Assembly (NCBI GenBank): GCA_026075535.2
Contig: AP026538.1
Location: 7,502,001 to 7,566,000, forward strand
Direction of reading: 5' to 3'
Length of the DNA: 64,000 nucleotides
DNA from: Tricholoma matsutake
Taxonomy: Eukaryota > Basidiomycota > Agaricomycetes > Agaricales > Tricholomataceae
The notes under the pieces are model-generated. The model did not search any database and was not told where the DNA came from. It was given only the letters and a program-made list of their open reading frames with translations. This document shows positions 32,778 through 41,711 of this stretch, piece after piece (the first letter of the stretch is position 1; each line of letters opens with the position of its first letter). A program made the position numbers and the translations under genes.

Positions 32778-35024
32778 GCTCCTTGACTTGTTACAACCAC
32801 CATAAACAGTGGTAAACACTCCTGCTCGATGTTGGTAGCAACATCGAGACTCCAATTTTTGTCCGATTTTTGATCGGATTTCACCATCACGAACGCTCTC
32901 AGTGTCTCCAGGCCTGGCCTGATTTGCTAAGAGATCTGTCCATCCGATCTCCGTGGATGCCCCGGTCATTGTTTTTGACAATGGCTGCTATTCGTCTCGT
33001 TCTCCTGGGCTTCAAGGATCCTGACTAGGTGAGTATTGTCTATGAAAGAGTAGTCTGGGTCCCTCTGGGGGCTTAGAGTGGGTGTGGGATGCCTGCTTCA
33101 ACGCTCGCCCAAGTCGGCACACTCGCTTAGTTGGGGGAGGTCTGGCTTAGGGAGGAGGGACATTATCACTGGATTGCTGGTCGTCTGGGAGGCTTCCAGC
33201 CTCCATGCTCTGTGAGTTTCTACTACTAGAGACATGCTACACTGACTACCCATTGGAATACACCATCATTAAAAGGGGCTGGGTGATGGTGCCCCCTGGT
33301 GGCTAGGTCGACGCTCTGGTGGCCGCTACTCACCACCGACTCTTTACCTCCGGCACTCACACCCTTGAGGTGTTCGGAACCGGGTTCAATCATCCTCCCA
33401 ATTTGCAGCAGGATTTGCGGCCTGCCTGCCCCCTCGGAGCATCTGGAGGCTGTGTCGGGTGGACCCGGAATTGCGATAAGGGACCGTCTGTTATCGTTAT
33501 CACGCTACATATCTTGACTTCTACCATCATCTACTTGTGCTAAATCATCCTCAATGCCCTCTACAAACCGTGGAGCGCGAACTCGACACCAGGTGGCGCA
33601 TGGCAACCCCCTCTTATACACAAATGCCAACTTCACAGACTTCGACGACAACTACCTCCCAGAGTTCGGACACGTCTCCTTGAGTGGATGGGACTCTGAT
33701 GTGGCTAACCAGTTCCACAATCTTTGGGTGGAAGATGACTCCTCCGACCTGCCAGATGACGATGATGGCTCTGCCACCGGCGGAGACGTCAAATTCATTC
33801 TGGGTCTCACCGAGCTAGCCTCGCAGGAGACAATAAACCACTTCTTGGCATCACAAGTGATAGCCAATGAGGTGCATGATCTGGCTCTTGAGCTTGGGCT
33901 TGAGGCCAACAACAATCAAGAGCTCGGCATTGCCGAGCTCCTCTATCCAGAGGGGCAGCAGGAGCAATCTGCGCCGCCCCTCCCCACATCACTGGGTTCA
34001 TCCACCATCCCAGAGTTGGTGGAGGATGAGCCTGCATTGTCGAGAGATGAGAGGGTGGAAATAACATCCGCCTCTCATGGATTTCTACACTTACTGGAGG
34101 CTATGACAATCTTCATCAGTACCATCCGAGTATCCACCGTTCCGCTCATAGAGAGGAATGCATGGCGCCAGATGGCCTGGAAACTATTTATGACCACCTG
34201 GCGATTGTCTGAGCCAATGTCGGCAGAACTAGCAGCTGCCGGATTGCCTCTTGACCTCACGTCACTGGCAGCCTTCAGGGCTTCCTACGCGGCTAGGCAG
34301 GCAGCTCATGCAGAGCTCCATCATGGGGAACCCTCGTCCTCATCACGACGCCGCCGTCCTCGAGGTCCTCGAGCACAGCAGCGCTGCTACTGAAAGGGGG
34401 GTGCCACCCCTCCACATCTACTCCCACCAATTGGTTGGTGGCCGATATCGGGATAGTGGCAGTTCGTCGCTTCCTTCTACCTTCTCCCTGCTGCGGAGGG
34501 GATGTTGTTACCAAGCGTATGCCCTCATTGGCATCTACTCAAAGGGGGCCTTGGCCCCCTATCCACGGTAGTTCCAGTGAATAACCAGGTGAACAACCAG
34601 CTACCACATCTCTGTCACTCATGCGGGAGCGCAGTGATGGTCCACCTCATTCATCTGGGGTGGTCAATCCTCGCTGGCCAGGAGCATGCAGATGGTTATT
34701 CCTCCCGCAAGGGGGGATTTACAGTGAATTAACACGGCCGCGCCTGATCTGACTTCGGTTGGATATGTGGCTGGGGGACCGTTCTGCACTGGCGGACGAG
34801 TTAATGGCTAGCTTCGGGAGGGGGGGCTCCCCCTCCAGATTATTGCCTTTCCTGGCTGAGAGGCCAACATCTGTGGCACTGCCTGCCTAAAGTGGCTAAA
34901 ACGAGGACCTGGGTAGGATATGGGTGAGGGGAAGCATAGTTATAGTAGTACCCAAGTTTGTATCCTGCTCTGCGGACTGCGATTGAGCCCCGCATTATAA
35001 ATTGTTGACCCAAAAAAAAAAAAA
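32778..35024 (+). mobile_element. B element copy B-f, full length with intact ORF
   Basis: This ~2.25-kb plus-strand element runs from the 5' terminus GCTCCTTGAC to a 13-base poly(A) at 35012-35024. It has a 5' leader of ~775 bp, a 279-codon ORF, and a 3' UTR of ~620 bp with two GC-rich hairpin-prone blocks (GGGGGGCCTTGGCCCCC type). The final ~45 bp (CTGCGATTGAGCCCCGCATT, then ATAAATTGTTGACCC) parallels the LINE-A end (CTGCGATCGGGCGCCGCATT, then ATAAACTCTTGACCC). There is no RT, integrase, LTR or terminal inverted repeat. This is the best B reference copy. Confidence 0.85.
33554..34393 (+). CDS. B element protein, intact, unknown function
   Basis: This 279-aa protein starts MPSTNRGARTRHQ. 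The first ~75 residues are acidic (TDFDDNYLPEFGH, DLPDDDDGSATGGD). Then come a helical stretch (QETINHFLASQVIANEVHDL), a family signature (NNQELGIAELLYPEGQ), a Pro-rich linker, and a conserved core (IPELVEDEPALSRDERVE to RNAWRQMAWKLFMTTWRLSE). An Ala-rich segment follows, then an Arg/Pro tail (SSSRRRRPRGPRAQQR) that could bind nucleic acid. The core recurs in B-a (partly), B-c and B-e despite DNA divergence. I recognise no known domain. An ORF1-like RNA-binding role is a guess. Confidence 0.7.
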   Translation: MPSTNRGARTRHQVAHGNPLLYTNANFTDFDDNYLPEFGHVSLSGWDSDVANQFHNLWVEDDSSDLPDDDDGSATGGDVKFILGLTELASQETINHFLASQVIANEVHDLALELGLEANNNQELGIAELLYPEGQQEQSAPPLPTSLGSSTIPELVEDEPALSRDERVEITSASHGFLHLLEAMTIFISTIRVSTVPLIERNAWRQMAWKLFMTTWRLSEPMSAELAAAGLPLDLTSLAAFRASYAARQAAHAELHHGEPSSSSRRRRPRGPRAQQRCY

Positions 35025-35267
35025 GACTATGACACCTGGTACGATCAAGACGATCTGGAGGTAGCTACTGCCTTAAGAGCAGTCAGAGATCTGTGGGCCG
35101 GAGAAGACCTCTCCAACCCTGACAATGACAATGACAAGGACTCTCTTGCTATGCAAGAGGCCCTCAATTACGCCGAGAGCAGCCCCAAACTAGCCTCGAG
35201 GCAAACGATCGACCATGTGCTGTGGGCACAGGACATCCATGTCGCACATAAACGATGGACTCGCAGC
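35025..35267 (+). mobile_element. B element fragment B-g
   Basis: This B ORF fragment (DYDTWYDQDDLEVATAL, NDNDKDSLAMQEALNYAE, IDHVLWAQDIHVAHKRW) is most like B-a. It is cut on the left by the poly(A) of B-f and stops at about 35267, where unique sequence begins. It marks the right border of the retroelement cluster. Confidence 0.75.
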
Positions 35268-35476
35268 ATTTTTCACTATAACTTTGAGGGTCTGCGATTT
35301 GTATTCGTTGAGTTATGCGCGTTCGAATATTGGACGCGGTTTTGGCATTTATTTGCATGTGTTACTAGCCGCGCCAACTATTTCGAAAACAGCAATAAGC
35401 CTACCGAAACAAACAGATGCAAATGGGGAGTTGCATAAAAACTTGATCGTCGTGCATAGCGTACTTTCAGCCGACG

Positions 35477-37330
35477 ATGTCCTCAGTGCGGACGACAGAT
35501 TTCCCGGCAATCAAAAATGCTCCCCTTGTAGGCCTCGCAGAGGGAAACGGCGCCTTCAACAACTACCATCTCGCGGCATGTGTTCTCGTCATTCCGTACA
35601 TCCTCAAGTTCTTCCTTCCCCTCGTCAACCGCGGGGGTTTCAGGACTTACCTCTTTCTACTTGTCCTGACTGGTATCCCCAGTGTCATCGCGTACTGGAC
35701 ACTCAACAGCATGTACGGAGGGAGGAAGAATGAAAAGGTTCAATTGCCCGGTAGGAACATTGAAGAGTACATCACCGTCAAGGACGTCGAGATGAAGCAA
35801 CTGTACCATGGGAAGAACAAGATTCCCATGCAGATCTTCCACGACGCGTACTTTGACGGAAAAATCGAGTTCAACGGTGCGTGTTCAGTTGATTCTGACG
35901 TGTCGCTTTTTTTTTTACTTGACCATTTTAGGTGACGTGTTGGACATTATGGAACAGCGCCATGATTGGGCTCGCATGACGTTCACTCCTGAACTGTTCA
36001 AATATGTGTTCACCGTCTTGATCCCCGAGGTCATCTCGCACTCTCAGTCACAAGACGAGGAGCAAGTCCGTGGACACTATGACCGTACGTGCATGAGGCC
36101 TATTTGATCTCTACTTTTTTTTTGTTCAACACTACACGCGTCGTAGGCGGTGACGACTTTTACGAGTGGTAAATACACCCTTTTCAAACCCACGTATGTC
36201 ATTCCTCATATGCAAGCAGGTTTCTTGGCCCACGCATGGTGTACACTTCTGGTATTGTTCTGGATAACACCATCGAAGAATCTCTGGAGACCCTGCAGGA
36301 CAACAAGCTCGCGGTTGTTTGCAGCAAACTCGACCTCAAGCCCACGGACCGGTATATTGTCTGCCTCATATTTCTCGCATCGACTGACTCCTCCAACAGC
36401 CTCCTGGACGTCGGTTGTGGATGGGGTACACTCGTCGCCTATGCTGCCAAAAATTATGACTGTGATGCAACCGGTGTTACACTTGCAGTCAACCAGGCCA
36501 AATTCGGTACAGAGCGCATCGCCAAGAATGGTGTACGTCTTTGGCGTTTCTTTCACTGTCTATACTGACATGCGTACAGATTTCACCTGACAAGGCTCGT
36601 ATTATATGCTCCGACTATCGCGACCTCCCTGTCGGCAAAGGGGCATACACCAAAATTGTTTCACTCGAAATGGCCGAGGTTCGTCAGGATCATGCTTTAT
36701 GTTTCCTTGTCTAAGTCGATGGCACAGCACGTGGGTATCCGCCGGTATTCTCAATTCCTGAGCCAGATCTACGATCTTCTGGACGACGACGGTATCTTTG
36801 TGTTACAAGTCGCGGGTATCCGTCCCAGCTGGCAATATGAGGATCTCATTTGGGGTCTGTTCATGAACAAATACATCTTCCCCGGTGCTGATGCGTCGTG
36901 TTCGCTTGGGTGGGTCATTAACAAGGTTCGTCAGTTTTTAATGTGTGTGTTTGTATACATTACCTGGTGAATAGTTGGAAGGTGCTGGATTCGAGATCAA
37001 GAACGTTGACGTATTGGGAGTACATTACTCTGCTACGATTTACCGTTGGTACAAGAACTGGGTGTCTAATAAGGAGAAGGTGATGGAAAAGTACGGTGAG
37101 CGATGGTATAGGATCTGGGTTTTCTTCCTTGCATACAGCGTTATTACGAGCCGGTTAGTGTTTTTTTTTTGTGCATCAGGTGACCCACAGCTGACGTGGT
37201 CGACAACAGACAAGGGGGCGCGTCTGTGTTCCAAATTACGATGCACAAGAACTTGAACGCATACCACCGTATCGAAGGTGTACGCAACCATGGTAGTATT
37301 CACGTCAAAGTGGACAAGGAACCTTTGTAA
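35477..37330 (+). CDS. Sphingolipid C9-methyltransferase
   Basis: This fungal enzyme methylates C9 of the sphingoid base of glucosylceramide using S-adenosylmethionine, at the ER/Golgi membrane. Nine exons give 478 aa: 35477-35876, 35932-36084, 36147-36168, 36220-36351, 36400-36532, 36580-36678, 36728-36925, 36975-37153, 37210-37330. Two N-terminal membrane segments (YHLAACVLVIPYILKFFL, TYLFLLVLTGIPSVIAYW) precede the family block KNEKVQLPGRNIEEY. The SAM motif LLDVGCGWGTL and the QDEEQVRGHYD block identify it as a cyclopropane-fatty-acid-synthase-type methyltransferase. ATG 35477 opens MSSVRTTDFPAIKNAPL, a typical family N-terminus. Exon 3 is only 22 nt. The nearest repeat ends about 210 bp upstream, so the promoter may include repeat-derived DNA. 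Confidence 0.9.
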
Positions 37331-37483
37331 GTTGATTCTGATTAGGCATGAAGTGTTGAGAATGAATGTTATGTTAACTTATAGGGTTATTGAGTAATTT
37401 ACTTAGAATTAGGTTTAGATTACCATATTTGGTGATGTTTTTATTTCTAAAAAAAATAATTACATTTGAACCTTTGAGCGGTC

Positions 37484-38751
37484 ATGTCGAATTTTGTGTC
37501 TTCGCATTCGCCTCCTCCACTGCGCCATCCAGTTCCAACTCATCCTGCGTATATCCCAGAGCCACCACCAACGCCTCTCTCTCCTCAAGGTTATCAGCGT
37601 TATTCATCTTCACCTAGCATACCATCCCTCGGTCCTTCCTATGTTCCTGCTTATACCACTCCTTTCCAACAGCAGCAGCAACCAATTCATCATGCTCCAA
37701 TTCCACAACCTGATTTTGCTGCTTGGGGTATGAATGATGCCACCGCACAGTTCGGTATGCAGCTCGGACACAGCGCTGTCGCTGCAGGCCAGGACTACGT
37801 ACAACGCAATGTACATCTCCCCTTATGTTTCTCTTCCTATTAACCAGTCCGTCTTTCAGTTCGGTACAATGTTTCCATCAACTACTATCAAACATCATTT
37901 CAACGTCTCAAATTCATATGTCATTCACAAGATTAAGCTCGTACTCTTCCCTTGGACCCATAAACCTTGGTCTCGTCGCCTACGTCGCTCAGAGCAAGGC
38001 CAAAGCGAGTGGCAGAATCCCCGGGAAGACATCAACAGTCCTGACTTGTACATCCCTGGTACGTGTTTCGTTTCAAACACGTGTACCAGCCAGTCTAACT
38101 CGTACACAGCCATGGCTGTGGTGACGTACATTCTTCTCTGTGCTCTCCACGCAGGCCTCCAGAAACAATTCCACACAAAAGTACGCTTATATTCATCCCC
38201 TTCTTCTATCCTTACCGTCCACATGTAGGTCCTCGGCGACTCGGCTTCCCGTGCCATCGCGGTGGTCCTCCTCGATTTGGCCTTTGTCAAGCTCGGCTGC
38301 TATTTTCTCAATGTGCAAGGACAAAGCCAATTTGTTGACCTAATTGCCTATGGAGGGTACAAGTTTGTCGGGTACGTTCAATCATCTCCCAGTCTTTCAC
38401 GTTATCTTCTAACCTCAGCGTTCACAGGGTGATATTCACACTAATAGCTACTCTCTCGAACTTGACCCGCGTCCTCTGGACACTAGTCTTCATATACGCC
38501 TTTTTTGCCAACGCCTTCTTCCTCGTACGTCACCATCCTCCGCATCTCCACCCTTCCTAACCACACACTTCGATCAGCTGCGCTCCCTCCGCTCCGTCTT
38601 CCTGCCCGACTCCTCCATCTCCCTCTCCACCAACCCAAACCCAACCACGACAGCGACCATTAACCCCGCGCAGCGTCGCCGTCGCATCACTTTCCTGTTC
38701 TTCGAGGCCGTGTGTCAGGTGCTGTATATGTGGATTTTAGTCAGGATCTAG
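37484..38751 (+). CDS. Yif1-type Golgi membrane protein
   Basis: This is a multi-pass protein of the Yif1/Hrf1 family, which works with Yip1 and Ypt GTPases in ER-to-Golgi vesicle transport. Six exons give 336 aa: 37484-37810, 37860-38058, 38110-38180, 38229-38371, 38428-38524, 38578-38751. The N-terminus is Pro/Gln-rich and cytosolic. The family core follows (GMNDATAQFGMQLGHSAV, VLFPWTHKPWSRR, REDINSPDLYIPAMAVVTYI). About five hydrophobic spans run to the C-terminus (VTYILLCALHAGL, AIAVVLLDLAFVKLGCYFL, FTLIATLSNLTRVLWTLVFI, FLFFEAVCQVLYMWILV). Only 153 bp separate it from the methyltransferase stop. Confidence 0.9.
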
Positions 38752-38960
38752 GGATGGACTGGGATGTGCTGCTAGGTGGTGACATGTCATATGTCTTTCC
38801 GACACTATTCATCATACGTAGATGGCTTAATTAATGACCACCGCTCATGACTATGTCCTCCTTTGTCTTATAAGCATCTCCTGAAGGATCTGATGTGAAT
38901 TAATCTTCCTGCGGTAGGTGACACGTGTTTATCCAAAACAAAAAACAGGCAACCAAAATA

Positions 38961-39047
38961 TGAGTCGACCCAGGCTCGAACTGAGGACCTTCTGTGTACC
39001 AACATGTTATGTTAGACAGATGCGATAACCAACTACGCCATCGACCC
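38961..39047 (-). tRNA. tRNA-Val(AAC) with 13-nt intron, copy 1
   Basis: On the minus strand, acceptor arms GGGTCGA and TCGACTC pair over 7 bp with one G-U. The D stem GCG/CGC, anticodon stem TCTGT/ACAGA and T stem CTCAG/CTGGG with loop TTCGAGC all form. The anticodon loop is C-T-AAC-A, then a 13-base intron (TAACATGTTGGTA) after position 37, then C. The anticodon AAC gives valine. It is identical over 87 bp to the copy on the other strand. Confidence 0.85.
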
Positions 39048-39164
39048 CTGGTAGGATGTGTGCTTCAAAAGGTCATGAGCTTTTACATGATCGAAGAAGT
39101 GTGGGACTAAGGTCAAGGTGATGGGTAGACTGTTCATGGCCTTTTGAAGCACATGCCGTGTCAG

Positions 39165-39251
39165 GGGTCGATGGCGTAGTTGGTTATCGCATCTGTCTAA
39201 CATAACATGTTGGTACACAGAAGGTCCTCAGTTCGAGCCTGGGTCGACTCA
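39165..39251 (+). tRNA. tRNA-Val(AAC) with 13-nt intron, copy 2
   Basis: This has the same 87-bp sequence as the minus-strand copy and faces away from it (the two 5' ends point toward each other across 117 bp). All four arms and the intron position are intact, so it should be functional unless silenced by the palindrome. Confidence 0.85.
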
Positions 39252-39261
39252 TATTTTGGTT

Positions 39262-39696
39262 CCCATTTGTGTATTTGTCTCTACCCTTCTTTTTTGTGCA
39301 CCTTGGTGCCAGCATCCACTGGATCTTGTATAATATTTTCTCCTTGAAAGAATCTGCATCGCGCGTGACCGTTGGCCTATAGCGGAGATTGAAATGTGCC
39401 TAGTCCGTCGTTCCTTGGTCGAGTCTATATATAGCACCCCCGCAGCCGAGGATTCCTTCAATCTGGCTCTAATCCTGCAAACCCAAACAGAATCAGAACT
39501 GATATCAATGCTACTCGTCATTAAGCACGAGGTTATGACAGGTCCTAGTGGAACATGAGGATATCTTCACAGCGTTAAACGTTGCCGCCGGCCCTGAGCC
39601 CCCCATGACCTCCTTGGACTCCGGGTCCTTATAAATAAGGGAAGCCTCGAATTATAAAGGGCTGCTTGACTCACCTATTCAGCCCGCGTTTTCACA
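39262..39696. other. Intergenic, F-box promoter region
   Basis: No gene is seen. A TATATATAG lies near 39,425 and TATAAATAAGGG near 39,630; the second is about 65 bp upstream of the F-box ATG and could be its TATA element. Confidence 0.4.
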
Positions 39697-41341
39697 ATGG
39701 ACAAGGTCTTGGAAATGATCCCCTACGACGTCTGGTCTAACATCTCGCGATTCATACCTCGAGACGCCTTGAGCAGTCTCGCTACCGTGAACCGCACCTT
39801 TTCCATCCTCGCTGCTCAAGCCCGTTATGAAGTCGTCACCTTTTGCAAATTCGATCATGACACGGAATTACTTTGCCAATATCTTACGTGCGTGCAGTTT
39901 ACGTTTACGACCAGGCTTTTGACCGACTGGCTGTGCATACTGCAGTAAACCCAATTTCGGCCGTGGTCATTTTGTCCGCAGAGTGAATATCAAACCATGG
40001 TTGGTTCAGCCATGCGCCAAATCCAGCTACAGTCCATTCGACAGCTTACGGAAGTTCACCCGCGGTGTATTCGACCCCGACAGCCAGAAGCGCCCCCTAA
40101 ATCGACGTAATACCAAACGAATTCAGAAGGATATCAATTGCATCGCAGATGCGGTCGTCGGGTTAAAAAATCTCACGGAGTATAGCTTGGACTGGGATCC
40201 TCATCGGCCATACCACCCTGAATTATTTCAGGCTTTCCTTTGCCCTGTTCTCAGTCACACTGGGTCAAAGCTGGTCAAGCTCTCATTGACAGTCCCGCCA
40301 GAGATGCTTTCCTCCTTAGCACCAACCGCATTACCACATCTCGAATATTTGGAAGTCAGTGTATGCACGTTGGAGATGCCGAGGAGGGATATTGATGTGA
40401 TCATTGACTCTTTCACCGTGTTTGTGAACAACCTGTATCCCTCTCTCCGATCTCTCTCCCTTTCCTCCCGTGTACCCTCTCATTTTGTTGACTTTACCCG
40501 CTTCTTCACTCATCTTGGAACTTTTCCCCACCTGCATACTTTCCGTCTGTCTATGCCATTCGATGGGTCTCACCTGTCTATACCCTCTAGCCTTGTTGTA
40601 TTCCTGAACAAGCACCACAAAACTCTTCAGAATCTTCAGTTATCCACGAGTCGTTGCTCCCCTACCGACACTCCCCTTGACCCAAGCCTCAAATATTGGA
40701 TTCCAAATATTCTTTCATCCTTTGTCAACCCCTTCCCTTGCCTACGTGGTCTGCAACTAGCCCTAAGACCACTAAAGGCGGATCTCACACCCATCGCCAA
40801 TTTCCTTGGCCAATGCGCCCCTACACTAAACTCTCTCACGTTCACAGACCGGCAGCTCACGTTCGAAGAAGTGGCTATGATAGTTGACGCTCTTGCTGAT
40901 CCAACGGGAGAAGCTCGGGAGCTGAGGCAACTACACCTCCAAGTCCTTTATTTCAGCCCAGCGCTGCTGAACCTCCTGGCCGCAAAGCTTCCCCGACTGG
41001 TGCTTCTCGAGATCTCTTTTAGTGAGGTGGTAGCTGCTGTGCCTTCTCACAGTCTCTGTCATTCGCAGAAGCTACATCTAGTAAGTGCATCAGCGCCGCG
41101 TGCTCTCACTATACATCCTCACTTATGTCTCGTGCAGGAGATGTTCCAACACAAACTTCGTGCTAACCGGCAAAACTTCTGCCAATGGACGTTGGGTACA
41201 ATCAGTATTCCCGGAGGCTTACTGGCATGCCCATGGTGGCATGAATTAAGTTCCGTGTTTCTGGAATGCATTCCAGCACTTCATACTGTCATGGAAATGA
41301 ATCTGGCTCAGAGAGGATCCGGAACAGCCTTGTTCCAGTAG
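39697..41341 (+). CDS. F-box protein with degenerate leucine-rich region
   Basis: The N-terminus (MIPYDVWSNISRFIPRDALSS, then LATVNRTF) is an F-box, which binds Skp1 to bring substrates to an SCF ubiquitin ligase. The rest is leucine-rich with irregular repeats (LEYLEVSVCTLEM, LRSLSLSSRV, LQNLQLSTS, LRGLQLAL, LRQLHLQVLYF, LVLLEISF), the likely substrate-binding part. Exons are 39697-39887, 39982-41080 and 41138-41341, giving 497 aa. The last intron (41081-41137, GTAAGT...CAG) is 57 nt, in frame and stop-free, so a 516-aa form with the intron retained is also possible. Such F-box genes form large, fast-evolving families in agaricomycetes. The target is unknown. Confidence 0.8.
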
Positions 41342-41711
41342 TCAGGCCAAACTCACATATATATTCCCACTCACTGTACGTATCGTCTTTCTTGGGCTCT
41401 TTCCATATACCCTCTTGTAATAGTTTTATTTGTTGACTATACTATACTATACCCAATGTTTATCCCACTGTAACTTACTATTCGCGCCAGGCAATCACTA
41501 AATTAGAGTCAGGGATCAAGGAAGAATGCAAACACCTGCTGAACCTAAACAAATACCTCGGTATGACATCGAGCTTAAGGGGTCCAATGTCCCAGGACTC
41601 GTACTAAAATATTACAATGCGATCAAGACGACGGTAGTGCCACTTAATGTGAATCCATGGCCTCGAGCTTAGTCGGCGACTTTATCATAGAAAATCGGGC
41701 GCAATAATGTT
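41342..41711. other. Intergenic between convergent genes
   Basis: This ~370-bp stretch is shared by the 3' ends of the F-box gene (+) and the Rad17-type gene (-). I see no ORF, repeat or RNA gene in it. Confidence 0.6.

Larger units (their letters stand above)
38951..39261. repeat. Palindrome carrying the two tRNA-Val genes
   Basis: Two 128-bp arms (38951-39078 and 39134-39261) are inverted repeats separated by a 55-bp spacer. The tRNA bodies are identical, and the sequence between tRNA and spacer is slightly diverged (CCCCTGGTAGGATGTGTGC vs CCCCTGACACGGCATGTGC). The arms match without gaps as far as I can align by eye. Confidence 0.85.

Noticed and set aside
1..35024. DNA transposon or virus as the source of the cluster
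   Set aside because: No transposase, terminal inverted repeats or viral structural gene are seen; RT, gag, poly(A) tails and target duplications explain the region.
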